A stretch of DNA of 33,105 nucleotides. It comes from Candidatus Hadersleviella danica. GTDB lineage: Bacteria; Chloroflexota; Anaerolineae; Promineifilales; Promineifilaceae. How positions within the stretch are numbered: position 1 is the first letter of the stretch; the number at the start of each line of letters is the position of its first letter. Under the pieces are notes generated by a model. The model made no database searches. It saw only the letters and a program-made list of their open reading frames with translations, and was not told the origin of the DNA. The position numbers and the translations under genes were made by a program. Below, one piece after another: positions 17,395 through 26,281 of the stretch. Location: contig JADJSZ010000064.1 of the NCBI GenBank assembly GCA_016711405.1, forward strand, positions 1 to 33,105. Reading direction: 5' to 3'.

Positions 17395-17510
17395 GCTATT
17401 TTGGAAAGTTGCTCCCTAGACCTCGAGAGGGCATATTTGGAAAAGTTGCCCTTCATAGACCTCCGGGAGGGGCATATTTTGGAAAAGTTGCCTCTCTAGA
17501 CCTCGCCTTT
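17395..17510. repeat. Imperfect tandem repeat of about 41 bp, 2.5-3 units
   Basis: Units share TTGGAAAAGTTGCC, then CTAGACCTC, then GGCATATTT. Each carries a small inverted pair such as CCTCGAGAGG or CCTCCGGGAGG. They lie upstream of the cyclase-fusion start at 17292, together with GTCAGCTAGTCAGCTAGTCA repeats at 17312-17335. The spacer 17293-17582 holds no other gene. Confidence 0.75.
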
Positions 17511-17582
17511 AGCCCCTGGGGGGGAACCCTCCCTCCCCTCGGGAGGGGTTGGGGTGCCCAGGCCTTTTGCTTTTGTCCTTGC

Positions 17583-17837
17583 TCATTGTTCATTGATTAA
17601 CTGTTGCGCGACCCATTGCAGGGCCAACGGCCGTGTGGCGAACGGCTCGGGGGCGGCGATTTGGGCGTAGGGGGTGTATTTTTGCTCTACCACCGCCTCA
17701 TAACCTGTGGGGGTGTGGCGCACCATGCCCCGCCAATAGCAGACATGGCACTCCAATGTGCCACTGGGTTCGGCCGTGGCGGGGCCGAAGCGAAAGGTAC
17801 GGCCGCTGTAGGAATAGATAACGCTCTCGAATAGCAT
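17583..17837 (-). CDS. Small hypothetical protein with a CxxC pair, 84 aa
   Basis: Not a family I recognise. Starting at the ATG at 17837 (MLFESVIYSYSG), the protein is short, soluble and fairly hydrophilic, with LECHVCYWRG (CxxC) near its middle and a helical end (RPLALQWVAQQLINEQ). The frame continues upstream to 17858, but those residues are Pro-rich and fall in repeat-type spacer. No good ribosome site is visible. It lies between the lamin-tail gene and the cyclase fusion, all on the minus strand. The wording is protein-like rather than shadow-like and includes CGGCCG sites, but the evidence is modest. The CxxC could bind metal or form a disulphide. Confidence 0.55.
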   Translation of the reverse strand: MLFESVIYSYSGRTFRFGPATAEPSGTLECHVCYWRGMVRHTPTGYEAVVEQKYTPYAQIAAPEPFATRPLALQWVAQQLINEQ

Positions 17838-17879
17838 AGGGTTGGGGAAGGGGGTCAAAAGTGAAAAGTGAAAGGTGTG

Positions 17880-17990
17880 GCCTCATGCTCTGGGCGGTCT
17901 CCAGACCGACCGGGTGATGGTCGACGTAGGGCCCCTTGTGGTTGCCCGGCTCGGTGGCACGGCCTACCCCTACAGTACCTATCTGCCTCT
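17880..17990. repeat. Intergenic REP-like palindromic sequence
   Basis: CGGTCTCCAGACCG is a near-perfect palindrome at 17896-17909. A GTAGGGCCCC...GGCCTACCCCTAC inverted pair follows, with TTGTGGTTGCCCGGC between. It sits directly after the stop of the lamin-tail gene. I recall similar wording (GGGCAACCACAAGGGG...CCCCTAC) as a common intergenic repeat in several bacterial groups; copy number here needs a genome search. Confidence 0.55.
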
Positions 17991-17991
17991 T

Positions 17992-19263
17992 CTACGGCCG
18001 CATCACCAAGGGCAGATAGATGGCAAAACCGGGCAACTCACCCACTGTATAACTGTAGGGGGCACTCGGGTTGGCGGGATTGGTGGTGAGGATTGCATCA
18101 CCATCCTCCGCCTCGATGTAGTATTCCACCACCGCCCCCAGTGCTTGAGCAGGGATTTGGGCGCGGAAGACATTGCCCGTTTGCTCGGTCATGGAGACGG
18201 CCGTGTAGCCGCCGCCATTCACCCGATAACGCAAAGTCACAACAAGCACATCCACCAATGGCCCATCATCTGTCACCGTGGTTTGGATGGTGACAGCTTC
18301 CCCCGCGCCCGGCCATGCAGGTGTTCGGGTGGGGTTGCCAATCACTGGCCCATGCAACACATTGGCCGCGCCGGGCGTGGGCACGCGGAATTTGCGGAAC
18401 GAAGCCTCGCCATTGGGGTAACGCCCCTCCGACACATCCGCCCCTTGCACGCCATAGCTGTGCGTATCCAGTGGCACAACCCCATTGGGGCCGCCATACA
18501 ACCCAATCGCCCCGCCCAAATTATTGAGCGTGAAGTTGGTGTGTTGGGAGCCTTGCCCCGCTTCGCCATCGGCATAGAACAGCAAATAGCCGCCCGCAGG
18601 AACCACCAAGCCCGTGGGAATGGGGAACAGCATTGGATTGGCGAGATTGTTGGTCAGGTACAGCCCATCGAGCGAAATGTTCTCGGCCGTGGGGTTGTAA
18701 ATCTCAATCCAATCGGGCCGTTCGCTCGGTTCAGCAGGGTCGGTAATGCCGTTCAGGTTCAGCGCCATAAACTCATTGATGAGCAGGTCGGGCACTTCGG
18801 GCAATTCAGCCACGGTGTAGCTGTACACGGCCGTTGGCGCACCGGCGGGAGCCACGGCCGTTTGGTCTTCCGTATCGCTGGCCAACACGTAATACTCCAC
18901 CACCGTCCCAGCGGGGAAGGTGGGGATGGTCGCCTCGTACTCGTTGCCACTCGTGCCCACCATTTCCTCCTCGGTGAACGAGCCAGCCCCTTGTTCGCGG
19001 TAGAACAAGGTCGTCTCGCTCAGCCCAATGGTGCTGGTAATAGTGGCCGTCACCAAAACCGTCTCCACAGGCAAAGGTGCGTTGGGCGTATGCCCCACGT
19101 TGCTAATCGTGGGCGGCGGGTCGAGCGGGTCTGTGACAGTGTAGGTGTAAACGGCCGTGGGCGCGTTGCTGGGCGATGTCACCCGTTTGGTCATCGGCAT
19201 CGGCCGCCTGCACGTAATACTCCATCGTCGTGCCATCCGCTTGGGCGGGGATGGTTCCCGCAA
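17992..19263 (-). CDS. Lamin-tail-domain secreted protein, C-terminal part (frame-split)
   Basis: Last third of the protein begun at 21827; the frame joins the preceding one near 19183, where one missing G restores QTGVTSPSNAPTAVYTYTV. It contains an Ig-like unit beginning ISNVGHTPNAPLPVETVLV, then lamin-tail domain 4 (LLINEFMALNLNG, DWIEIYNPTAENISLDGLYL, about 18370-18790). A final Ig-like unit (TIQTTVTDDGPLVD) is followed by the tail GFAIYLPLVMRP and stop. The tail closely matches the end of the protein at 29917. Expected extracellular; lamin-tail domains are linked to binding of surfaces or nucleic acids, but their role here is unknown. Confidence 0.85.
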   Translation of the reverse strand: MREPSPPKRMARRWSITCRRPMPMTKRVTSPSNAPTAVYTYTVTDPLDPPPTISNVGHTPNAPLPVETVLVTATITSTIGLSETTLFYREQGAGSFTEEEMVGTSGNEYEATIPTFPAGTVVEYYVLASDTEDQTAVAPAGAPTAVYSYTVAELPEVPDLLINEFMALNLNGITDPAEPSERPDWIEIYNPTAENISLDGLYLTNNLANPMLFPIPTGLVVPAGGYLLFYADGEAGQGSQHTNFTLNNLGGAIGLYGGPNGVVPLDTHSYGVQGADVSEGRYPNGEASFRKFRVPTPGAANVLHGPVIGNPTRTPAWPGAGEAVTIQTTVTDDGPLVDVLVVTLRYRVNGGGYTAVSMTEQTGNVFRAQIPAQALGAVVEYYIEAEDGDAILTTNPANPSAPYSYTVGELPGFAIYLPLVMRP

Positions 19264-21085
19264 ACTGGTCGCCGCTGGTGGGAATCATCTCCACGCTGGC
19301 AAATGCCCCACCGCCTTGCTGGCGATAAAACAGGGTCGTTTCACTCAGGGCAAGCGTGGCCGTAATATCGGCCCGCACCACCACCGCTTGGGTGCTGTTG
19401 GGCGCGGCGGGGGTGTGGAACACATTGCTAATGATGGGTGGTGGCGTGTCAAAGACGGTGTATTCGTAGAGCGTCGTGGGGGCATCGGCGGGGGAGCTGG
19501 CGCTGTTAAAGTTATCGTCCTCGGCCGTCAGGTAATACTCAATCGTCGTGCCGTTGGGGTAAGCAGGCAACACCGCATGGTAGGTATCGCCACTGACCAA
19601 CGACAGGGCGGTGGTGGTGAATACCCCCGCTCCCTCTGGGCGATAGCTCAGCGTGGCGGTTTGCACAGTGCCGTTATCGGTAATGTCGGCCGTAATCGTT
19701 ACCGTTTGGATGCTGGTGGGGAAAGTGGGCGCATGAACCACATTGGTAATGATGGGTGCACGGCGGTCGTTGCTGGCCAAGGGGGAGGGGTACTCGGCCG
19801 TGTTCAGCACAAACTCTTGGAAGATGGGGTTGCCGTCGGTGGTGCGGCCGTAGGAAACATCGGCCGCTTGGGCGGCAAAGCTCGACACGCCATCTACCAG
19901 CACAAACCCCTCGGCGCCGTACAAGGCCACATCTTCCCCACCCGCTTGGCTCAGGCCAAAGCCTGTGTAGAGGTTGGCCTCGGCCGTATTAGAAATAACC
20001 ACGGGCACGGTATCGGCAAAGAACAAAATGAACCCATTGGCAGGCACACTCAGGGTGCTGGTGATGGGGAATTTGGTCGGGTTGTCGTGGTTATCGGTCA
20101 GGTACAGCCCCGCCAAGCTCACAGGGGCGGGATTGGGGTTGTAGATTTCAATCCAATCGGCATAGAGACCGGCCGTGTCGGAATAGGTGGCCGTGTTAAA
20201 GGCCATAAATTCGTTGATGTACAACTCGGGTGGGGTGTAACCGACCACATACCCATGTTTGTCGAGCAAGCCCACCGTGTCGAAATTGACAGGGTTCGTA
20301 TAACTCGCTTCGATATGGTAGCGCACCACGCTCCCATCGGGCTGGTTGGGGATGTCGGCCGTGAAGTTATTGCCCGCTTGGCTCATGGTCAGCGAGAAGG
20401 GGATGCCATTGTCCACGTTGTAGAAAAGCGTGGCGCTATCCACTGTGCCCATGCCATCGGCAATAACGGCCGTGACCTCGACCACCTGTGCGCTGGTGGG
20501 CAAGCTGGGCGCATGGCTCACGTTGTAGAGCAGTTCGTTGGAACGGCCGGGGGTCATGGTCGGCAAATCGTCGTTTTCGTCGCCCGTGCCGTTGGGCAAC
20601 CGCCCCTTGGTCACATTGGGCAAGGCGGCCGTGTAGTTAAACGCATTGATGGCATCAAAGCCCCGCGCTCCATACAGGCCGACGGATTCGGCCGCGCCCA
20701 AGGCAAAATTGGTGTGGCGCGGGCCTAACGCTATTTGGCCATCGGCATAAAAGATGATGTACTCGTTGGCGGGCACTGTCAGCCCATCGGGAATGGCATA
20801 TCGGCGCGGGTCATTGAGGCTGTCGGTCAGGAAGAGGTCGTCGAGGCTGACGGCCGTACTGCCGTAGTTGTAAATTTCAATCCAGTCGGGGAAGTTGGCT
20901 GGTAAATCGGGGTTTTCCAGCGGGGTGGGTTGGGCGGCAAACTCGTTGATGACGAGCGTTGGCCGGGTATACCCCACAAGATAGCCATAGGTGTTGGCGG
21001 CCGGTGCGCCCGCTGGCGAAACAGTGGTCAGCGCCAAATTGTCAGCGGCACTGACGTAATAACTAACCACCGTGCCATTGGCCAA
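19103..21085 (-). CDS. Lamin-tail-domain secreted protein, middle part (frame-split)
   Basis: Middle of the 21827-17992 protein. In order it reads the end of an Ig-like unit (NGTVVSYYVSAADN), lamin-tail domain 2 (LVINEFAAQPT, DWIEIYNYGSTAVSLDDLFL), an Ig-like unit (SHAPSLPTSAQVVEVTAVIA), and lamin-tail domain 3 (LYINEFMAFNTA, DWIEIYNPNPAPVSLAGLYL). Two more Ig-like units follow (ITNVVHAPTFPTSIQTVTIT and ISNVFHTPAAPNSTQAVVVR). The repeat order LTD then Ig-like pair is regular. The ATG at 21085 is internal: the upstream frame joins near 21105 if one G is restored in a G4 run (AQGGGVYATSIPALANGTVV). The final residues beyond about 19185 are out of frame. Confidence 0.87.
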   Translation of the reverse strand: MANGTVVSYYVSAADNLALTTVSPAGAPAANTYGYLVGYTRPTLVINEFAAQPTPLENPDLPANFPDWIEIYNYGSTAVSLDDLFLTDSLNDPRRYAIPDGLTVPANEYIIFYADGQIALGPRHTNFALGAAESVGLYGARGFDAINAFNYTAALPNVTKGRLPNGTGDENDDLPTMTPGRSNELLYNVSHAPSLPTSAQVVEVTAVIADGMGTVDSATLFYNVDNGIPFSLTMSQAGNNFTADIPNQPDGSVVRYHIEASYTNPVNFDTVGLLDKHGYVVGYTPPELYINEFMAFNTATYSDTAGLYADWIEIYNPNPAPVSLAGLYLTDNHDNPTKFPITSTLSVPANGFILFFADTVPVVISNTAEANLYTGFGLSQAGGEDVALYGAEGFVLVDGVSSFAAQAADVSYGRTTDGNPIFQEFVLNTAEYPSPLASNDRRAPIITNVVHAPTFPTSIQTVTITADITDNGTVQTATLSYRPEGAGVFTTTALSLVSGDTYHAVLPAYPNGTTIEYYLTAEDDNFNSASSPADAPTTLYEYTVFDTPPPIISNVFHTPAAPNSTQAVVVRADITATLALSETTLFYRQQGGGAFASVEMIPTSGDQFAGTIPAQADGTTMEYYVQAADADDQTGDIAQQRAHGRLHLHCHRPARPAAHD

Positions 21086-21131
21086 AGCGGGGATGCTGGT
21101 CGCATAAACGCCACCCCTTGGGCAATCATGG

Positions 21132-21827
21132 TCACTTCGATAAAGGCGGCGTTGTTGACGCTGTAAAACAGTTTTGCGTTGGCCACAGAACCATCGTCGG
21201 AGATAACGGCCGAGATTTGGACGTTGTCGGCGGCCGTGGGGAATGGCGGCGTATGCGCCACATCGCTAATGCTCGGCGGCTGGGCATTCGGCTGGCGGGG
21301 GTGGGGAAGTTGGTTGGCACAAAGGCTCCTGTGCCATCGGGGATACGCGCTTCGGAAACATCGGCCGTTTGCGCCCCAAATGTCACGCTGTCAATGATGG
21401 TGGTGCCGTCCACATCCACAATCAAAATATCTTCTCCCCCTGCGCCAAGGGCAAACTGCACATACTCGGGGCCAACGGGGGGGGCGTTGATGGCCCACAA
21501 AAGCACATATCCTCCCGCTGGCACAATCAGGCTTTGCGACATGAGGTGCTTGGTTGGCAAGGCTGGGTCATCGCTCAGATACAGCCCTTGCAGGTCTACA
21601 TCGGTCGCACCCATGTTGTAAATTTCAATCCAATCGGCAAAAGTACCATTCACAGGGTCGGTAATGGTGCTGGTGTTGCTGGCCATAAACTCGTTGATGC
21701 GCAGGTCGGTCACGGCCGCAGGGGCATGGGCTGGGGCGGCCGTCACGGCCGCCCCCCACCCCGCCGCCACCACAGCGACCACACCCCACACAAGGGTTAA
21801 AACTAAAGACAAAATACGTCGGTTCAT
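21132..21827 (-). CDS. Lamin-tail-domain secreted protein, N-terminal part (frame-split)
   Basis: True start of a roughly 1,280-aa exported protein. The ATG at 21827 has GGGAGAAAG upstream and begins a signal peptide: MNRR, hydrophobic ILSLVLTLVWGVVAVVAAGW, and small residues before APAHAPA. Lamin-tail domain 1 follows at once (LRINEFMASNTS, DWIEIYNMGATDVDLQGLYL). The good frame ends at PTNFPTPAS near 21285. Restoring one G there gives PTPGQPNAQPPSISDVAHTP and continues in the frame 21028-21261. The gene is divergent from the double cyclase at 22124. It lacks any catalytic motif and is best seen as an extracellular structural or binding protein. Confidence 0.86.
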   Translation of the reverse strand: MNRRILSLVLTLVWGVVAVVAAGWGAAVTAAPAHAPAAVTDLRINEFMASNTSTITDPVNGTFADWIEIYNMGATDVDLQGLYLSDDPALPTKHLMSQSLIVPAGGYVLLWAINAPPVGPEYVQFALGAGGEDILIVDVDGTTIIDSVTFGAQTADVSEARIPDGTGAFVPTNFPTPASRMPSRRALAMWRIRRHSPRPPTTSKSRPLSPTMVLWPTQNCFTASTTPPLSK

Positions 21828-21911
21828 TGGTTTTCTTTCTCCCATTTTCAAGGTTAAAACACGATTTTGTGGTGGCATCCCTACCCTCTTTACTCGCCTA
21901 AAATAGCACAA

Positions 21912-21965
21912 AGAGTGGTTAGTGAGTAGTGGTTAGTGGCTAGTGAGTAGTGAGTAGTGGTAGTG
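21912..21965. repeat. Short TAGTGAGTAGTGGT repeats in the divergent spacer
   Basis: TTAGTGAGTAGTGGTTAGTG, then GCTAGTGAGTAGTGAGTAGT, then GGTAGTGAG occur between the lamin-tail and cyclase genes. The complement-type wording CACTAGCCACTAACCACTCG also occurs at 28770-28795. Confidence 0.7.
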
Positions 21966-22038
21966 AGCCGTATTCAATTCCGCAATCCGCATTCCCCATT
22001 CCGCATCCCCAATCCCATCTGTCCTACATAAGTAAGGG

Positions 22039-22065
22039 TTTAAGGATTGTTAAGTATGCTACAAT
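22039..22065 (+). promoter_or_regulatory. Candidate extended -10 promoter of the double cyclase gene
   Basis: TATGC-TACAAT, with the TGN extension and hexamer at 22060-22065, lies about 58 bp before the ATG. The -35 candidate TTTAAG (22039-22044) is weak with 15-bp spacing. Strength and use are inferred. Confidence 0.4.
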
Positions 22066-22123
22066 AATGAACACGTTTTCGACCAACTCCTAACCCTTTC
22101 CTGCGAATTATTCCTCCCCCCTC

Positions 22124-25100
22124 ATGACGACGGCCAGCCTGTTTGATACCCTCGTCAGCTATGTGCCCTCCTTGGTGATGCGCCGTTTGGCGGCCGTGCA
22201 GGGCCAGTTATACGAGCCAGCCACCGAACGCTTATCAGCGGCCGTGCTGTTTACCGATATCACGGGTTTCTCCACCCTCACCGAACGGCTGGCGCAACAC
22301 GGCCCCGCTGGGGCGGAAGAGGTGTCGCTCGCGCTCAACCAATACTTCGGCCGTCTTGTCGAAATTATCCTCGCCCACGCAGGCGATGTTGTCAAATTTG
22401 CGGGGGATGGCCTGTTCGCCCTCTGGCCCGTAGACGAAACACGGGATTTAACCCAAGCCCTCAACTTAGCCGCCCAATGTGCCCTCGAGGTACAACGGGT
22501 TTTATACAACCACCAAGTCGCCGACGACATTCGCCTCTCCATGCGGGCGGGCATTAGTGCGGGCGATTTGCATGTGGCCCATGTGGGCGGCATGTACGAC
22601 AGGTGGGAATATGTGCTGGCGGGCACACCCATGGCCAGCGTCTCGGCCGCTGGCGATGCCGCCCAAACAGGCGATGTCGTCGTTTCGCCCGAAGCATGGC
22701 TCTTGCTCGAGCCACAAGCGTTTGGCTACAAACTGCTCTCCAACCATGTGCGGCTGGAACGGGTAACGGCCGCGCCCCATGTGCCCAGCAACGGCCGTTT
22801 TCTCACCACCCCCCCCTTCATTCCCGAAAAACTGCTCAAAGCCTACGTCCCCGGCGCCATCTGGGACAGGTTGGCCGCTGGCCAAGGTGGTTGGGTGGCC
22901 GAACTGCGCCGCGTCACCGTCCTCTTCGTCAGTTTGCCCGACTTTGGCGACATTAACACGAGCAATTTGACGGCCGCGCACGACACCATGCGCGCCCTGC
23001 AAGCCGCCACCTATCGCCACGAAGGGAGCATCAACAAACTCAACGTAGACGACAAAGGTGTGACCCTTGTGGCCGCCCTCGGCTTGCCCCCCTTTGCTCA
23101 CGAAGACGACCCCGAGCGAGGCATTCGCACCGCCTTGGCCTTTAAGCAAGAACTCAAAGAGCGAGGCTTGCGGGGAGCTGTCGGCGTGGCCACGGGCTTG
23201 GTCTTTTGCGGCTCCATCGGCAACGAAACCCGGCGCGAATACACCATGATTGGCGATACGGTCAACCTCTCCGCCCGCCTGATGCAGTTGGCGGGGCGCA
23301 CCGAAGACAAGGCCGAAGTGCCCATCTTGTGCGACGAAGCCACCTATGCCAGTTGCATTGGCGAACTCGAATTTGCCACCTTGCCACCCGCCATGCTCAA
23401 GGGCAAAGCGGAGCCTGTGAAGGTGTACCAGCCCCGTGGCCAAAAGGTGCGCCGCGATGGCCATGCCCCCATCCCCCAATCGGAGATGATTGGGCGCAAG
23501 GTGGAATGGGAACGTTCGGCCGCCCAACTGCACCAATTCATCACGGGCAACCCTGTGGGCGTAACCGTTATTTTGGGCGAGGCGGGCATTGGCAAGACCC
23601 GGCTGGTGGATGAGTTGCGCCGCCAAGCGGAGACTTATGGCACGACGGTTTTTATCGGCCGTGGCGATGCCATCGAAGCTTCCACCTCCTACCACGCATG
23701 GCGTGGCATTTTCAGCCAAATGCTCGATTTATCGGTGATGACCGACTTGGATGCGCGGCGGCAACACGTCCTCGATTTGCTCGAAATGGAGGATGATTTA
23801 CTCGAGTTGGCTCCCCTGCTCAACTCCGTCTTGCTCCTCGATGTGCCCGACAATGACACCACCGCCCAAATGGAAGGGCAAATGCGGGCGGATAACACGG
23901 TGCGCTTGCTGTTGCGCCTGTTGCAAGATTCGGTGGCGCGTTCGCCCAAATTATTGGTGCTGGAAGATGCCCAATGGATGGACACCGCCTCGTGGGTCTT
24001 GCTGACGCTGGTACTGGAGCGCATCCGACATGTCATGGTGGTGCTGGTTTCGCGCCCGACCACGCAACGCATCCCCGAATATGACCAGATTTTGGCCAAG
24101 GCGACGACGTTGCGCATCCGGTTGGAGCCATTGTCGGCCGAGGAAACCATCACCTTGGTCAACCAATGTTTGGGGGTGCGGAGCTTGCCCGAGGTGGTCA
24201 TTGGGACGATTCAGCAACGCACCGAGGGACATCCCCTCTATGTGGAGCAGTTGGCTTACGCCTTGCGCGATTCGGGCTTGCTCATTATCGAAAATGGGGT
24301 GTGCCGCTTGCGCCAGCCGGGGCAAACGCTCGATTCGCTTAACTTGCCCGATACGCTTCATGGCCTCATCACCAGTCGGGTGGATCGGCTTTCGCCTGAC
24401 CAACGGCTGACGCTGAAGGTGGCCAGTGTGATAGGGCGCACCTTCTCCTTCCAAACGTTGCGCGATATTTACCCCGTGGCGCTCACCCCGGCCGTGTTGC
24501 GCACGAATTTGAGCCAGATGGAGGCGTTGGACATCACGGCCGTTCATCTGCCCGACCCTGACCTGACCTACGTCTTTAAGCACAGCATTGTGCAAGAGGT
24601 GGTCTACAGCTTGATGCTCTTCACCCAGCGGCGGCAGTTACACCGCACGGTGGCGGAGTGGTTTGAAAGCCATTACGAAGCAGACGAACTCGAGCCGTAT
24701 TACGCCCTTCTTGCTTACCATTGGAGCAAAGCGGAAGAGGGGGAGAAGGCGATTGTCTATTTGGAATTGGCGGGCGAGTTAGCCTTGCGTAACTATTCCA
24801 ATGTGGAAGCTGTTTATTTCTTGGGCGAGGCTTTCCACTGGTATGAACGGCTCCATCAACAACCGCGTGGGGCAAAGCCGGCCGTGACCTTGTTGCGCCA
24901 AGCACGGTGGGCGCGGCAAATGGCGCAGGCGCACCTGAGCATGGGCAACTTAAAGGAAACCAAGCGGCATTGTGAGCAGGCGATTCTCTTCTTAAAAGAT
25001 GATTTGCCCCAAACGCCCGGACAATGGACGAGTAAGCTCTTGCGCCAAGCGTTTCGCCACATTTTTTATTTGGTGCATATGCCCGACCCCGAAAATTATG

Positions 25101-26281
25101 GCCCTCATCATCGCTGGCGGATGATGGAGTTGGCGCGGGTGTACAGCCTCTTGCTCGAGGTTTATTTTGTGGCCAATGAGTCCATTCCTTCGCTGTACGC
25201 GGCCGTGCGGAGCCTGAATTTTGCCAGCCGGGTGGGGATTTCGGCCGAGTTGGCCAATGGGTATGCGGGTCTGAGTGCCGTCTCGGCTCCGCCCATGTTG
25301 CAATGGCTCAATGCGCTGTATGCCCGTCGTGCCCTGCAAACGGCCCGCGAATTGCGCCAGCAAGGGACTTTGGCGCGGGTGCTAACCGTCACCACCATTC
25401 GGCGGCTGGGCAATGGTTTGTGGTCCAAGGCGCGGAGTGCGCTCCAAAAATCCATCGAATTGTGTCAATTATTGGATGACCAACGCCAATTGCAGGAAAA
25501 TTATGTTCTGCTCGGCTGGTTGGAAAACCGCACAGGGCATTACGAAAAGAGCCTTCTTTTTTACCAGCAAGCGTATGAAATCGCTCACCGCCGAGATGAC
25601 AGTGTGCGCAAGGGGTGGGGGTTGGATGGCCAAGCGATGAACTTGCTGACGCTGGGTGAGCATGAGCGAGTGGCGCATTATTTGGCGCAAGCGGCCGAGG
25701 TGTTGGTCATTAACCACGACCGTGCCGAACTCCTCAACTGGCACAGTTTGTCTATCCGCCTGCTCTCCCGCCGCCCCGATTGGGCGCAGGCGTGGCGCCA
25801 CCTGACCCAAATTGAGGGGTTGATGCGGGAGGCGACCCCGCTGGTGTATTCGACAATTCAGGCGTATACGGCCGTGGCCGAGTTGCGCTTGTTGGCGGCC
25901 GAAAAACAGTTGCCCCGCGAAGTGACGGGCACAGACCCCGCCCAATTGTTGCCCTTGGCCAAGCAGGCGTGTTTGCGGATGTGGCGCTTTGCGCGGCTGT
26001 TCCCCGTGGAGTGGCCACGCGCTTTGTTGTACTGGGGGTGGTATTTGCAGTTAAACGGCCGTGCCCATGCCGCCCGCCGGGCGTGGCACAACGGCTTGGC
26101 TTTGGCCCGAAAATATGAATTGCCCTACGAAGAGGGGCAGTTGCATTACCACCTTGGTCGTTCATTGCCCACGGCCGACCCCGAACGCGCCACCCAGTTA
26201 CAAGCCGCTCTCGCCATTTTCCAACGCATCAACGCCAAATACGCGGCCGAAGAACTCCAACAAAAGATGTCTATGGACTAA
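22124..26281 (+). CDS. Soluble adenylyl cyclase-like protein: two class III cyclase domains, STAND ATPase and TPR region, 1385 aa
   Basis: Intact cytoplasmic signalling protein. C1 (about 36-215) has metal-site Asp45 in LFTDITGFS and Asp95 in VVKFAGDGLFALW, but lacks the later Asn/Arg motif (LAGTPMASVSAAGD instead). C2 (about 262-430) lacks the first Asp (LFVSLPDF) but has NVDDKG (307-312) and IGDTVNLSARL with Asp378, Asn381 and Arg385. One composite active site is expected, as in human ADCY10. Each cyclase is preceded by a YVP..I..RL linker. Then come P-loop GEAGIGKT (485-492), Walker B LLVLEDAQW (610-618), a GHPLYVEQLAYAL box, and TPR-like helices from about 850 to the end. No ribosome site is obvious. 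It is paired with the similar gene at 17292, but lacks the solute-binding domain. Product probably cAMP. Confidence 0.95.
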   Translation: MTTASLFDTLVSYVPSLVMRRLAAVQGQLYEPATERLSAAVLFTDITGFSTLTERLAQHGPAGAEEVSLALNQYFGRLVEIILAHAGDVVKFAGDGLFALWPVDETRDLTQALNLAAQCALEVQRVLYNHQVADDIRLSMRAGISAGDLHVAHVGGMYDRWEYVLAGTPMASVSAAGDAAQTGDVVVSPEAWLLLEPQAFGYKLLSNHVRLERVTAAPHVPSNGRFLTTPPFIPEKLLKAYVPGAIWDRLAAGQGGWVAELRRVTVLFVSLPDFGDINTSNLTAAHDTMRALQAATYRHEGSINKLNVDDKGVTLVAALGLPPFAHEDDPERGIRTALAFKQELKERGLRGAVGVATGLVFCGSIGNETRREYTMIGDTVNLSARLMQLAGRTEDKAEVPILCDEATYASCIGELEFATLPPAMLKGKAEPVKVYQPRGQKVRRDGHAPIPQSEMIGRKVEWERSAAQLHQFITGNPVGVTVILGEAGIGKTRLVDELRRQAETYGTTVFIGRGDAIEASTSYHAWRGIFSQMLDLSVMTDLDARRQHVLDLLEMEDDLLELAPLLNSVLLLDVPDNDTTAQMEGQMRADNTVRLLLRLLQDSVARSPKLLVLEDAQWMDTASWVLLTLVLERIRHVMVVLVSRPTTQRIPEYDQILAKATTLRIRLEPLSAEETITLVNQCLGVRSLPEVVIGTIQQRTEGHPLYVEQLAYALRDSGLLIIENGVCRLRQPGQTLDSLNLPDTLHGLITSRVDRLSPDQRLTLKVASVIGRTFSFQTLRDIYPVALTPAVLRTNLSQMEALDITAVHLPDPDLTYVFKHSIVQEVVYSLMLFTQRRQLHRTVAEWFESHYEADELEPYYALLAYHWSKAEEGEKAIVYLELAGELALRNYSNVEAVYFLGEAFHWYERLHQQPRGAKPAVTLLRQARWARQMAQAHLSMGNLKETKRHCEQAILFLKDDLPQTPGQWTSKLLRQAFRHIFYLVHMPDPENYGPHHRWRMMELARVYSLLLEVYFVANESIPSLYAAVRSLNFASRVGISAELANGYAGLSAVSAPPMLQWLNALYARRALQTARELRQQGTLARVLTVTTIRRLGNGLWSKARSALQKSIELCQLLDDQRQLQENYVLLGWLENRTGHYEKSLLFYQQAYEIAHRRDDSVRKGWGLDGQAMNLLTLGEHERVAHYLAQAAEVLVINHDRAELLNWHSLSIRLLSRRPDWAQAWRHLTQIEGLMREATPLVYSTIQAYTAVAELRLLAAEKQLPREVTGTDPAQLLPLAKQACLRMWRFARLFPVEWPRALLYWGWYLQLNGRAHAARRAWHNGLALARKYELPYEEGQLHYHLGRSLPTADPERATQLQAALAIFQRINAKYAAEELQQKMSMD

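Noticed and set aside
17875..20728. Long plus frames of 496 and 523 aa opposite the lamin-tail gene
   Set aside because: Shadow frames of Gly, His and Arg-rich composition; the minus strand carries the lamin-tail repeats.
22502..23719. 405-aa minus frame opposite the double cyclase
   Set aside because: Antisense shadow of an intact, motif-rich plus gene.
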